Position numbers and translations under genes: made by a program
Shown here: piece after piece, positions 24,771 to 33,028 of the stretch
How the letters are laid out: each line of letters starts with the position of its first letter
How positions within the stretch are numbered: the first letter of the stretch is position 1
NCBI GenBank assembly: GCA_013792075.1
Contig: VMSR01000095.1
Location: 23,463 to 87,462, forward strand
Direction of reading: 5' to 3'
DNA length: 64,000 nt
DNA from: Desulfobacula sp.
Lineage (GTDB): Bacteria; Desulfobacterota; Desulfobacteria; Desulfobacterales; Desulfobacteraceae
The notes under the pieces: generated by a model
Told to the model about the DNA's origin: nothing
The model's database searches: none
The model's input: the letters and a program-made list of their open reading frames with translations, nothing else

Positions 24771-24851
24771 GTCAATTAAACAAACTGCAGTTCTCAATTT
24801 AATAAAACCCTCATTTGAATAAGGATTTAAAAGTATGGACAAAGAACAATT
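24771..24851 (+). repeat. duplicated leader, copy B (hairpin lost)
   Basis: Same sequence as 24192-24297 except for the missing terminator hairpin between ATTTGAATA and AGGATTTAAAAG. It precedes the RadC-like gene. Confidence 0.75.
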
Positions 24852-25323
24852 CTGGAATGATCTCAAAACAGGCACATTCGCTTCAATGGTCAAGGAATCT
24901 TCCAAAGGTAAGCGACTGCTTTCATCAAAAGAAGTTTTTAATGTGATGAAACCCATCTTTGCTCAAGAGGATGATATCGAAACCATGTACTGCATCTTCA
25001 TGAACCCCAAAAACAGGATCATTGCCATTGAGAAGATGTTTGAGGGCACCATAAATCATGCAATCGTTTATCCTCGGGAAATCGCCAAACGGGTGATCTT
25101 GCTAAAATCTACAGGTGTTATCCTGGTTCACAATCATCCTTCAGGAGATACCGAACCCTCAATGGAAGATAACAAAATCACCATGAAGGTAGGCATCTCT
25201 CTTGGGAGCATAGACGTTGAACTACACGACCATATAATCATTGGAGACAGTTATCATTCCATGGCCGACTCCGGAATTATCCAAACAGTTAAAAATCGGA
25301 TGAGAGAGCTTGTTTCTGTGTAG
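24835..25323 (+). CDS. RadC-like JAMM/MPN domain protein
   Basis: 162 residues. The JAMM metal site is complete: VILVHNHPSGDTEPSMED has HxH, S and D, and an upstream Glu is present (FEGTINHAIVYPREI). The N-terminal helix-hairpin-helix region of chromosomal RadC is missing and replaced by a short helical start. Shortened RadC proteins are common in phages, ICEs and genomic islands; in some systems they act in conjunction with restriction or recombination functions. The exact substrate is unknown. Confidence 0.87.
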   Translation: MDKEQFWNDLKTGTFASMVKESSKGKRLLSSKEVFNVMKPIFAQEDDIETMYCIFMNPKNRIIAIEKMFEGTINHAIVYPREIAKRVILLKSTGVILVHNHPSGDTEPSMEDNKITMKVGISLGSIDVELHDHIIIGDSYHSMADSGIIQTVKNRMRELVSV

Positions 25324-25366
25324 CTGAATTTTTCAAATCAAAACAAATAATGGAAAGGATCAAATA

Positions 25367-25567
25367 ATGACGAAACCAAAAATCAAACCAACCGTGAAAC
25401 TCATTGATACCAATGGAAATGCATTTGCAATCATCGGGCGTGTCCGTAATGCTCTTTTTAAAGCTGGCGCCGACAAGGAGTATGTGAAAAAGTATCTGGA
25501 TGAGGTTATGTCAGGCGATTATGACAATTTGATCTGCGTGACCATGGATTATGTGAATGTGACCTGA
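25367..25567 (+). CDS. 66-residue element-associated protein
   Basis: ATG 25367 behind GGAAAGGATCAAATA. A short protein of the pattern VKLIDTNGNAFAIIGRVRNALFK with a C-terminal DEVMSGDYDNLICVT. Small proteins like this sit near RadC and DUF932 genes in plasmids, though I know of no function. It is followed by a strong terminator, which closes the accessory element's gene series in this window. Confidence 0.55.
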   Translation: MTKPKIKPTVKLIDTNGNAFAIIGRVRNALFKAGADKEYVKKYLDEVMSGDYDNLICVTMDYVNVT

Positions 25568-25604
25568 TCTGGTGACCGGTGGTGTCGGTGATTGATGAAT
25601 AAGG

Positions 25605-25641
25605 AATAACCCCTCTTAGCAATTGGAGGGTTATTTTTTTG
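25605..25641 (+). terminator. strong rho-independent terminator at the end of the element genes
   Basis: AATAACCCCTC pairs with GGAGGGTTATT followed by a long run of T (TTTTTTTGTATTTTTTT). Confidence 0.85.
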
Positions 25642-26027
25642 TATTTTTTTTAATCTGAATAAGAATTCATCTGTTCCCTATTATTTCAACTTGAAAGTTT
25701 TTCTGGATGTGAATGGCTATAAAATGTATCTCCAATAAAATTTCATGGGATCTTAATTTATTTGGTCATGCGGTTTTCCATATAGATGAATCGCACATCA
25801 AAGACTGAAAATTTTGTTTATACAAGATGTGGTAACGTGGGGAATTTTAATAAAGTGAGTCGTACACGTTATAGTGCTCAGTCCCACCAAGCAAAGGACT
25901 TTATAGACATAGCTGTCGCTCAATTCGTAATTTAAAATTCCATAAAATAAGAAATATTGAACTACTTATTTTGAATACTATGACTCACTAAAAAAAATTC
26001 TTAATTAACAAATTCGTTGAATAATCA
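25642..26027. repeat. gene-free junction stretch with three nested inverted repeats
   Basis: No gene. GGAATTTTAA (25841-25850) pairs with TTAAAATTCC (25932-25941). AGTGAGTC (25854-25861) pairs with GACTCACT (25982-25989). AAAATAAG (25944-25951) pairs with CTTATTTT (25965-25972). All are perfect 8- to 10-base arms. The place coincides with the change from element genes to the metal-response operon, so a relic boundary or a structured RNA or DNA site is possible. Confidence 0.45.
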
Positions 26028-26056
26028 TTGACAAATATAAATCTGAACACTATCAT
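26028..26056 (+). promoter_or_regulatory. sigma-70-type promoter of the arsR-permease operon
   Basis: TTGACA (26028-26033), 17-base spacer, TATCAT (26051-26056). The start point falls in the palindromic operator that follows immediately. Confidence 0.8.
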
Positions 26057-26076
26057 ATATGAACAGTTGTTCATAT
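26057..26076 (+). promoter_or_regulatory. palindromic ArsR/SmtB-type operator
   Basis: ATATGAACA-GT-TGTTCATAT is a perfect 9-2-9 palindrome, closely resembling the ATATGAACANNTGTTCATAT class of operators bound by ArsR/SmtB sensors such as CzrA and SmtB. It overlaps the transcription start, as is usual for repression by this family. Confidence 0.85.
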
Positions 26077-26089
26077 GAGGAGATGTTAA

Positions 26090-26440
26090 ATGGATATTTG
26101 TGGCGACAAATGTATAAATGAAAAAAAGGTTCTGGAGACTTTAAAGACTATTCCGCCAGTTGAAAGCATCAACCAGATGGTGGATATATTCAAAGCGTTA
26201 AGCGATCCAACACGACTAAAAATTGTTCTTGCACTATTGAAACAGGAACATTGTGTTTGTGATATCGCAGTTCTTTGTAACCTGAGTGATTCCGCTATTT
26301 CGCATCAACTCAGGATACTTAGAACAATGAAAATTTTAAAAAATCGCAGAGAAGGTAAAATAATCTACTACTCTATTGATGATGACCATGTTGTCTCATT
26401 GATCAAAATGAGCCTGGATCATATCACTCATGCTAAATAA
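26090..26440 (+). CDS. ArsR/SmtB-family metal-responsive repressor
   Basis: 116 residues. The winged helix-turn-helix shows LSDPTRLKIVLALL, then CVCDIAVLCNLSDSAISHQLRILR, with a CVC motif of the ELCVCDL type that senses As/Cd/Pb-like thiophilic metals (two cysteines in the alpha-3 helix). A further N-terminal Cys pair (DICGDKC) could join the site. It lies 13 bases downstream of its own palindromic operator and forms an operon with the permease whose start is 14 bases after its stop. Autoregulated metal efflux control is likely. Confidence 0.92.
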   Translation: MDICGDKCINEKKVLETLKTIPPVESINQMVDIFKALSDPTRLKIVLALLKQEHCVCDIAVLCNLSDSAISHQLRILRTMKILKNRREGKIIYYSIDDDHVVSLIKMSLDHITHAK

Positions 26441-26453
26441 GGAAAAAATTATT

Positions 26454-27530
26454 ATGACAATCGTTTATGAAATATTAAAAGAATCTTGGTATCTATATCT
26501 TGATGTTGCAATATATATGCTGTTCGGCTTTTTTGTCGCGGGACTACTCTACGTTTTTTTTAAGGCAGATAAAATTAAACAATACCTTGGAACCGGTAAA
26601 ATCAAGCCAGTAATTCTATCGGCATTGTTTGGGATACCGATCCCTCTTTGTTCTTGTGGTGTTGTTCCTGTGGCTACGAGTCTTAAAAAACAAGGAGCTA
26701 ATAGCGGCGCTGCCTTATCGTTTATGATCGCCACCCCAGAATCAGGAGTGGATTCCATCGCAGTCTCCTGGGCTATGTTAGATCCCATTTTGACTGTAAT
26801 TCGTCCAGTTGCTGCTTTTATTACTGCAGTATCAACAGGGATCGTTCAAAATTACTTTGGCACAGAGGATGCACCCATTGTCAAGACACAGGTTAAAGAA
26901 GCAGGCGGTTGAGGCTGCACACAAAACAGTTGTGCAGTAGCACAACCCAAAAAAGAATCCTTGCTCCACAGACTAATCGACGGTATTAAATACGCTTATG
27001 GTGAGCTGCTGACAGATATTGCCAAACCTTTTTTGGTCGGTATTTTCATTGCAGGGATTATAACATTTTATTTTCCGGAAGATCTGACTGTGTGGGCCAA
27101 TGATCACAGATTTTTATCTATGATAGTGATGCTGATCGCCGGAATACCCATGTATGTCTGTGCAACTTCTTCTACACCTATTGCAGCAGCCTTGATATTA
27201 AAAGGGTTGAACCCGGGAGCTGCCCTGGTCTTTTTACTTGCAGGACCAGCCACCAATGCAGCAACCATCAATCTCGTTAAAAACATATTTAACACTCGGG
27301 CACTTTTTATTTATTTGTCAATGATTTCTGCCACTTCCCTCTTAATGGGTTTTTTAGTGGACATTGTGTATGACCTGATGGGAATACAAGCCAGTGCAAT
27401 CGTTGGTCAAGCTTCGGAAATTTTTCCAGAAAGCGTGCAACTTGTTGCAGCGGTAATTCTTACCGGGCTGATCGTATTTAATTTGATAACTAACTATCGG
27501 CATCAGACAGAACATGCTCATTCACATTAA
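26454..27530 (+). CDS. SO_0444-type metal efflux permease, candidate selenoprotein
   Basis: Reading through one in-frame TGA (26910-26912) gives a single 358-residue membrane protein. The start ATG 26454 follows AAGGAAAAAATTATT. The N-terminal half contains LFGIPIPLCSCGVVPVA and ATPESGVDSIAVSW, signatures of the SO_0444/DUF318 permease family (Cu/Zn or arsenic-type efflux). The C-terminal half, residues 154-358, is also typical (GIPMYVCATSSTPIAAALILK, LLAGPATNAATIN). The TGA lies in the linker (EAGG-TGA-GCTQNSC), where homologues often carry metal-binding cysteines, and a perfect 7-bp stem follows at once. Selenocysteine at position 153 is the best explanation. Without it there would be two halves, the second without a ribosome binding site. 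Confidence 0.75.
26915..26937 (+). promoter_or_regulatory. candidate SECIS-type stem-loop of the permease gene
   Basis: Two bases after the TGA, CTGCACA (26915-26921) pairs perfectly with TGTGCAG (26931-26937) around CAAAACAGT. Bacterial SECIS elements are stem-loops directly downstream of a Sec UGA; the position fits. The SelB-contacting loop G and bulged U of E. coli are not clearly reproduced. Confidence 0.55.
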
Positions 27531-27583
27531 TACGTTATCGGCCTTTGAATTTATAGCAGCTGAATTAATGAAGGGAAAATATT

Positions 27584-28240
27584 TTGAAATCAAGGAGAGC
27601 CTTAAATTGGTATAATCTGTTTTCAAAAGTTTATACATTCACAAATGATTATCCTTATACAAAAATAAGAAAAAAAGCCATCGATGAATTGGAGCTAAAA
27701 AAAGGAGATGTGGTTCTTGATCTCTTCTGCGGGACAGGAGTCAATTTTAAGGAGATCTGTTCCCAAATAGGACAAAATGGAATAATTGTTGGAATTGATG
27801 GTTCTTCAGGTATGCTTTCAAAAGCAAGGGAAACTATTTCTGTAATTGAAAATCCTTCATCGGTAAGGCTTATCGAAAAAGATCTGCGCATGGTTGGATG
27901 TGATTTTTTTTTGAAAACGATACCAACTGAAACTGTACCGAAAGTTTTGATAACCTTAGGTCCTGGAGGCATGCCGGGTTGGGAAACTTTCTGGAAGAAT
28001 CTGTTTTCAGCAGTACCTTCTGGTACACGGTTTGTTACCATGGACGTGTTTTGTAAAAAAGGATCTCTATCAGGAGCCATCATAAATCTTATAGGGGCAG
28101 GGAGCTGGAAGATTGATGTCAGTTCCCACACGCCCTGGAAATACCTGGCTAAAAATTGTGACAATTATCGAGAATCAATTTTTCGTGCTTTTAAATTGTT
28201 AGACTGTGACCTGGTTTTAGCTTCCGGTCGGAAAAGATGA
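27584..28240 (+). CDS. class I SAM-dependent methyltransferase
   Basis: 218 residues from TTG 27584, behind GAAGGGAAAATATT. DVVLDLFCGTGVNFKEI and GIIVGIDGSSGMLSKAR are the nucleotide-binding motifs I and II. The N-terminal WYNLFSKVYTFTNDYPYTK is of the type found in small methyltransferases of the PmtA/UbiE group. The target is unknown. It could methylate a metal or metalloid, given the ArsR-permease operon before it, but the arsenite-methyltransferase cysteines are not seen. It probably continues that operon (53 bases apart). Confidence 0.75.
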   Translation: MKSRRALNWYNLFSKVYTFTNDYPYTKIRKKAIDELELKKGDVVLDLFCGTGVNFKEICSQIGQNGIIVGIDGSSGMLSKARETISVIENPSSVRLIEKDLRMVGCDFFLKTIPTETVPKVLITLGPGGMPGWETFWKNLFSAVPSGTRFVTMDVFCKKGSLSGAIINLIGAGSWKIDVSSHTPWKYLAKNCDNYRESIFRAFKLLDCDLVLASGRKR

Positions 28241-28544
28241 ATAAATCACACGAGGAAAACTGTAATGCACATATTGTGACAGCTTAACAGGTGAAATGAT
28301 ATATGAAAAGCACACGGTTTCCGAATTTCCGCGGCCTAACAATAAATTTGAGTTTTATTCTCAGCAACCCAAACATATAGGTTAAGAACCTCTATTAGTT
28401 TAAAGGGAACCACCTTATCCTCTCTTTCCCTCCTGATATGATGAGTGAGTTTCCTCTCATCCTTTCTACCGGCAATAAAAACCTGCTCCTTCTTAAACCG
28501 GGTATTATTTAAAGCGTTTATGATAAACACGAATCCGAGAAAGC
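28241..28544. other. 300-base gene-free stretch
   Basis: I see no supported gene here. The minus-strand reading frame in this stretch lacks a ribosome binding site and a recognised domain. Regulatory elements of the ZraP-like gene begin just after. Confidence 0.4.
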
Positions 28545-28593
28545 GGTTAAAAATTAATCGATTTGGTTTAAAGTTATTGTCTAAATATTAACC
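28545..28593 (+). promoter_or_regulatory. tandem enhancer sites (NtrC-type) upstream of the ZraP-like gene
   Basis: GGTTAAAAATTAATC (28545-28559) and GTCTAAATATTAACC (28579-28593) fit the near-palindrome GRTTAA-N3-TTAAYC; their centres are 34 bases apart. The same pair occurs upstream of the 61.6 kb promoter (61480-61494 and 61513-61527). They lie about 118 bases before the -12 element, typical for activator sites of sigma-54 promoters. Confidence 0.65.
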
Positions 28594-28690
28594 GCCATAT
28601 GAACTTTTTATGAGGTGTTGTTAATTATTTTTTACAAAAAAACATAAATATTTCTATTGTTTCAGATGGTTATAGAATTAATCCAAAAAA

Positions 28691-28706
28691 TGGCACACCC
28701 ATTGCA
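28691..28706 (+). promoter_or_regulatory. sigma-54 promoter of the ZraP-like gene
   Basis: TGGCAC-ACCCA-TTGCA matches the consensus, with GG and GC separated by exactly 10 bases (28692-28693 and 28704-28705). The gene starts 57 bases further on. Confidence 0.9.
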
Positions 28707-28762
28707 ATAAAGAAAACTAACGGCGAAAGCCTTTTATTAACTCAAACAAAGGGGAAGTTATC

Positions 28763-29170
28763 ATGAAAAAAATTATTACTACAATATCAATCGTTCTGAT
28801 AGTTGGTTTTCTTGCAGCCAGTGCGTATGCCTGGGGGTGCGGCGGGAGGTACGGTGGTGGAATGCATGGAAACGGGAATTACAATCAGAGCGGCTACAAC
28901 AACGGTGCCTATCAGTCCTTTGAGAATGATACCCAGCCTCTGAGGTCCTCCATTTCAGCAGACAGGGCAGAGTTGAATGCACTGATGGCAAACACCAACC
29001 CTGACGCTAAAAGAGCCAGGGCATTGTCTGAGCAGATCAGCAAATCCGAAAATGAACTCAGGATAAAAGCCCAGCAGTATAATGTCTCTGGTATGGGCGG
29101 CATGGGATACGGTCAGGGCTGGGGTTGTGGTATCACAGACCACGACCATGACTTTGCCGGATGCTGGTAA
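28763..29170 (+). CDS. ZraP-like periplasmic metal-binding chaperone
   Basis: 135 residues with a signal peptide (MKKIITTISIVLIVGFLAASAYA). The helical hairpin TQPLRSSISADRAELNALMANTNP and KRARALSEQISKSENELR is that of Spy/CpxP/ZraP-type proteins. Gly/Met/His/Cys-rich ends (CGGRYGGGMHGNGN, GMGGMGYGQGWGCG, ITDHDHDFAGCW) can bind metal. In E. coli zraP is controlled by a sigma-54-dependent NtrC-type regulator with its kinase; here the promoter and enhancer elements are the same type and such a regulator pair lies at 58-61 kb. The name ZraP-like is used since the exact metal is unknown. Confidence 0.85.
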   Translation: MKKIITTISIVLIVGFLAASAYAWGCGGRYGGGMHGNGNYNQSGYNNGAYQSFENDTQPLRSSISADRAELNALMANTNPDAKRARALSEQISKSENELRIKAQQYNVSGMGGMGYGQGWGCGITDHDHDFAGCW

Positions 29171-29187
29171 TCTTGATTATTGACAGA

Positions 29188-29227
29188 GGATGTAACAGTA
29201 AAAGAGTTTTCTTTCACTGTTACATCC
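29188..29227 (+). terminator. 12-bp perfect hairpin behind the ZraP-like gene
   Basis: GGATGTAACAGT (29188-29199) pairs with ACTGTTACATCC (29216-29227). There is no strong T-tract, so it may act as an RNA stabiliser or attenuator before the SHOCT gene. Confidence 0.6.
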
Positions 29228-29262
29228 ATATCAATTATACATAGAAAAAGGAGTGCAAAAAA

Positions 29263-29520
29263 ATGTGGAATTGTGGCTACAATGGAGCAGGTTACGGGCA
29301 TTGGTTTTTTGGTGGAGGAATTATAGGCCTTGCCATTACAGGGCTTATCATTGCCATTATAGCATTCCTGATATTTAAATTGCTCAAGGCAAATCAAGGC
29401 AGCAGCCCAGGAAGCCTTGATAGAAATGATTCTCTCATGATTTTGAAGATGAAGTTTGCTAAAGGCGAGATCAATGAAGAGGAATATCAAAACAAAAAAG
29501 AGATTCTCAGCTCTAATTAG
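29263..29520 (+). CDS. SHOCT-domain membrane protein
   Basis: 85 residues, ATG 29263 after AAAAAGGAGTGCAAAAAA. One membrane span (about residues 17-42, GGGIIGLAITGLIIAIIAF) is followed by a C-terminal SHOCT motif (LMILKMKFAKGEINEEEYQ). The N-terminus MWNCGYNGAGYGHW is Gly/aromatic-rich with one Cys and a His, similar in composition to the ZraP tail. It lies behind the ZraP-like gene and probably shares its sigma-54 regulation. SHOCT proteins are small oligomerising modules; no enzyme function is implied. Confidence 0.85.
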   Translation: MWNCGYNGAGYGHWFFGGGIIGLAITGLIIAIIAFLIFKLLKANQGSSPGSLDRNDSLMILKMKFAKGEINEEEYQNKKEILSSN

Positions 29521-29585
29521 ATTGTTTGAGTCTACTCAAAAAAAATTGATCACCAAGGACAGTATATCGAAAAAGGAGAAATACC

Positions 29586-29909
29586 ATGAAGCCCAAGCAG
29601 AAAATACTCGAATTCATTCAGAAGGCCTACGAGGAGGGTGAAAAGGACAGAACAGCATCAGAAACGGGTGCAATGACCGATGATGACCGGCTATCCATTC
29701 GAGAGATTTTCGACGGTATGAGCACTGGCACAGCCCGAATCATCATCGAAGAGGAGATGGACGGCCAAAGGGTGGAAGATTACAACATCACCTCTCTTGA
29801 GAACATGGGCCGCTATTACGTCGCCAGAATCGTCCAAACCGATGGCAAAGCCATTCGACGACTGTTGGTGGACAAACAGACCGGCAAGGTTCAATTCGCA
29901 GATCGGTAG
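29586..29909 (+). CDS. unrecognised 107-residue protein
   Basis: ATG 29586 behind AAAAAGGAGAAATACC. The C-terminal part YYVARIVQTDGKAIRRLLVDKQTGKVQF resembles the strand-turn-strand pattern of PepSY-like domains but is not a clear match. The first half is helical and acidic. Bases are more GC-rich than the neighbours, which could be a sign of a different origin. It is in the same direction and within 70 bases of the SHOCT gene. Confidence 0.55.
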   Translation: MKPKQKILEFIQKAYEEGEKDRTASETGAMTDDDRLSIREIFDGMSTGTARIIIEEEMDGQRVEDYNITSLENMGRYYVARIVQTDGKAIRRLLVDKQTGKVQFADR

Positions 29910-30011
29910 ATCGTTTTACGACATTGGTTTTTTGATACGAAACAGTTCGCTGGTAATTCAAAATAGCTTTGTTAAAAAAATGATCGAAACATCATAAATG
30001 ATAGGATTAAG

Positions 30012-31940
30012 ATGACCCACGACACAGCAAATTCTTCAAGCACCACTTATCTGTTGGAAGAGGAAATGATTATCAACAATAAGTGGGAGATACAGAACTT
30101 CATTGCTAAAGGCGGCAAAGGAGAGGTTTATTTGGCTAAGCAGCTAAATTTAGATCGCCAGGTAGCATTGAAAATCATGTCCGAGGAATTCATTAAAAGT
30201 CTTGATGGTAATGAAGAAGAAATCTCCTCAGAAACCATGCGCTTTCATCGGGAAGTGCAGGTGATGGCCAGAATGCAGCACCCGAACATTCTCCAGGTTT
30301 TTGATTTTGACCAGCTTGAAATAAATGGCATGAAAATGGATTATATTGTTATGGAATATATTCCAGGCCTGACTTTGCGCCAAAAAATGCCGGAAAAAGG
30401 CTTTGGACATGACGAAAACAAAGTGAGAACCTGGCTTAAAAAATACTTTTTCCCAATCCTTGATGGTATGAAAGCCGTGCATGATAAAGGGGTGGTGCAT
30501 CGGGATATGAAGCCTGAGAATGTTCTTGTTGATGATGAACTTCCCAAGATTATGGATTTTGGAATTGCAGGGGGGTATCACTTAAACAATGTGACCCAGG
30601 ACCATCATATGTTGGGGACAATAACCTATATGCCGGAAGAACAATTTGTCGACCTGGCCCTGACAGACGTACGCGTTGACGTATATGCCCTTGGTAAAAT
30701 ACTTTATGAGGTTGTTGAAGGCAAAATGAAAAAAGGGCGGGATAAACCCTTTCACAGTGCTGCTTTGGATAACCCGCAAACCATTTTTTTTAAAACCCTT
30801 GATACAATAATACAACAAGCCACAGCCAAAAATCGAAATCAGAGAACGCCTTCTGTTAAAACTCTCCATACTGCATTGGAAGAGCTTGTTATGGATTCTG
30901 ATGGGAAGGGGAAATCACCAACAGGCCGAGGCCATAAATATTGGAAAAAGTTATTTGTCATAAGTACTGCTGTTATAGTCGTTATTGCTGGTGTATGGAT
31001 AACGCACCATAATTCAGGAAAAATAAAACCATCGCTTGAAGGAAATCATATCATAAGCCAACAAGAGGTAACAAATCCTCTAAACTTGTCGGAATTTAAC
31101 TTTAAAACCCCCCAGCCAACATCATCTCCTGGCACCGATAAAATGGACAACCTTCCTGCCGAGTTTTTAGCCAGCGATGGCATGATGATGATATTGTTAA
31201 AAGGAGCAGATGTCTCCATGTCCATTGATGATCCCATGGTATCGGAAGGAAAACAGGTCAAAAAAACCGTATCAGTAAAAACATTGTATATGGATCAGAC
31301 CAAAATCACGAACCATTTATATGTCCAGTTCCTTAATGAGGTTGATGGGATAGAAGTGAAAGAAAAATCTGTTTTGCGGAACGGGCAATTGTTACTCCTG
31401 CTTGGAGAGGTAAAGGAAGGCTATGAACCTATTACATACAAAGACGGGATTTTTAGAGTTAAATCTGATGCTGTTGCAAAACCAGTCGTACGGGTTACAC
31501 CTGTCGGAGCAATTGCATATGCACGGTTTTACGGAAGGTCTCTGCCCTTGATGGCGCAGTGGTGGCTTGCCGTTCAAGCCGGTCATGACCCAACTTCACT
31601 GATAGATACGTCTCCTCCCTCCCAACCTAAAAAAAGAGAGTGGAATGGAATGTGGATGATGCAGGGCCAAAACCCCGAACCTGAGCCCTTAAGCGATCCT
31701 CCGGAATTTGGCATTCAATCAGTTATCGAAACCACAGTCAACAATGCCGGCATTCAGGGACTTGAGCAAAATGTGAATGAATGGACGATGACTATCTCTC
31801 CAGATGGCACTCCAAAATTTCATGTTCACGGCGGCGTCGGTGAATTGGATCACAATGAAGCTTATCTTGAACGCCAACATTGGGAAGCCTTTTCCAGCGT
31901 CGGTTTTAGAACCGTTTTAAATCTATCTGGAGAAAAATAA
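30012..31940 (+). CDS. Ser/Thr protein kinase with transmembrane segment and FGE/SUMF1-like domain
   Basis: 642 residues. The cytoplasmic kinase (about 20-295) has [42 protein letters not shown] and MPEEQF. A span follows at about 316-338 ([17 protein letters not shown]). The C-terminal part (about 385-640) has the formylglycine-generating-enzyme-like fold of SUMF1: [44 protein letters not shown] and SVGFRTVL. No catalytic Cys of FGE is apparent, so it may be a binding domain. The next gene is a PP2C phosphatase starting two bases after, so kinase and phosphatase form a pair. Confidence 0.85.
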   Translation: MTHDTANSSSTTYLLEEEMIINNKWEIQNFIAKGGKGEVYLAKQLNLDRQVALKIMSEEFIKSLDGNEEEISSETMRFHREVQVMARMQHPNILQVFDFDQLEINGMKMDYIVMEYIPGLTLRQKMPEKGFGHDENKVRTWLKKYFFPILDGMKAVHDKGVVHRDMKPENVLVDDELPKIMDFGIAGGYHLNNVTQDHHMLGTITYMPEEQFVDLALTDVRVDVYALGKILYEVVEGKMKKGRDKPFHSAALDNPQTIFFKTLDTIIQQATAKNRNQRTPSVKTLHTALEELVMDSDGKGKSPTGRGHKYWKKLFVISTAVIVVIAGVWITHHNSGKIKPSLEGNHIISQQEVTNPLNLSEFNFKTPQPTSSPGTDKMDNLPAEFLASDGMMMILLKGADVSMSIDDPMVSEGKQVKKTVSVKTLYMDQTKITNHLYVQFLNEVDGIEVKEKSVLRNGQLLLLLGEVKEGYEPITYKDGIFRVKSDAVAKPVVRVTPVGAIAYARFYGRSLPLMAQWWLAVQAGHDPTSLIDTSPPSQPKKREWNGMWMMQGQNPEPEPLSDPPEFGIQSVIETTVNNAGIQGLEQNVNEWTMTISPDGTPKFHVHGGVGELDHNEAYLERQHWEAFSSVGFRTVLNLSGEK

Positions 31941-31941
31941 T

Positions 31942-32658
31942 ATGACTGTTGAGAACAACGGAGCTTGGGGGAAAAGCCACACTGGTTGCAAACGAAAAAG
32001 CAATGAAGACAGATATCTAATAAAAATAGTTTCAGAGATCAGTATCCTTGCCGTAGCTGACGGAATGGGGGGCCTTCCTGGTGGAGAAATAGCTGCACAG
32101 ATAGTTATAGATACATTCCAGGAACATGTTTTTTCTAAAACAGACCTGGAAACAGATCTAAAAACAGTCCTTTTAACAGCAGAAAAAAAGATACTCCAAA
32201 AAATCCAAGAAAATCCAAAACTTGAGGGCATGGGTACGACAGCAACTGCGGCTACTGTATATCAAAGTAAAGTCTTTTGGATTCACATTGGTGATAGCAG
32301 ACTATACCTGTTGCGCAATAAAAAAATTAAGCAGATCACAAAAGATCATACTTTTATTCAAGACCTTATTGATGACGGAACTCTTAGCCCGGAACAAGCA
32401 TATAAACATCCTTTAAAAAATATGCTTGACCAATGTCTGGGGTGTGATGACAGTGAATCGGATTGCGGTATTTTTCAAATCAAGAAAAATGATCGATTAC
32501 TTCTATGCACAGATGGCCTTACAAAGCATCTGCCTGACTCTCAAATAGAATCCATTATGGCAATAAACTCAATTCACGAGGCAGGCAGGCAATTGATTGA
32601 AGAGTCATTAAAAATGGGCGGTTCTGACAATATCACTATTGTCATAAAAAATTTTTAG
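31942..32658 (+). CDS. PP2C-family protein phosphatase
   Basis: 238 residues. The metal-binding aspartates appear in VADGMGGLPGGEIAAQIV, GTTATAATVY, HIGDSRLYLLR, LLLCTDGLTKHLPD and GGSDNITIVI, a complete set for PP2C/Stp1-type phosphatases. It presumably reverses phosphorylation by the adjacent kinase. A fragment of a similar gene is found at 33029. The predicted protein has no membrane span. Confidence 0.93.
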   Translation: MTVENNGAWGKSHTGCKRKSNEDRYLIKIVSEISILAVADGMGGLPGGEIAAQIVIDTFQEHVFSKTDLETDLKTVLLTAEKKILQKIQENPKLEGMGTTATAATVYQSKVFWIHIGDSRLYLLRNKKIKQITKDHTFIQDLIDDGTLSPEQAYKHPLKNMLDQCLGCDDSESDCGIFQIKKNDRLLLCTDGLTKHLPDSQIESIMAINSIHEAGRQLIEESLKMGGSDNITIVIKNF

Positions 32659-32833
32659 TATGGGCAAACAATTACTTTGGGGTCAAGTTTGTTTTTAGGT
32701 ATATTATTTAAATTTTGAATTGGTTTACCATTTTCTATAGATTCTCAGACAACTCGTTCAATTCCATTGCTTTGGTGAGGGTCGCGTTCCTGTGGTTTCT
32801 TTTGAAAAAAGAGAACAGGAGCAATGAAGCAAG

Positions 32834-33025
32834 ATGATGATGAAGGATGCCATGGGAGAGTATCATTTTTATCCAGAGTGGTATCCAGTGTATAAAAACT
32901 GGACAATCGGATATGCTCACCCCCCATTCAAACCAGTGGAAATGCCCACGAGGTGTGATTGTCAAAAGACGGACGTGGTAAAAGTTTGGAATTGTCAAAC
33001 GGATCCAGATTGGGACGGGTGGTAA
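32834..33025 (+). CDS. possible 63-residue protein
   Basis: ATG 32834 lies 12 bases behind AGGAGC. The product has many aromatics and cysteines (EYHFYPEWYPVYKNW, TRCDCQKTDVVKVWNC) and ends DWDGW. Composition is unlike a random frame, but no domain is recognised and the region (32659-33290) is otherwise gene-poor and disturbed. It could be real, or a remnant. Confidence 0.3.
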   Translation: MMMKDAMGEYHFYPEWYPVYKNWTIGYAHPPFKPVEMPTRCDCQKTDVVKVWNCQTDPDWDGW

Positions 33026-33028
33026 AAA

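Noticed and set aside
28336..28530. 64-codon minus-strand reading frame in the stretch before the ZraP-like gene
   Set aside because: No ribosome binding site, no known domain, and it overlaps the start of the regulatory region; kept as non-coding.
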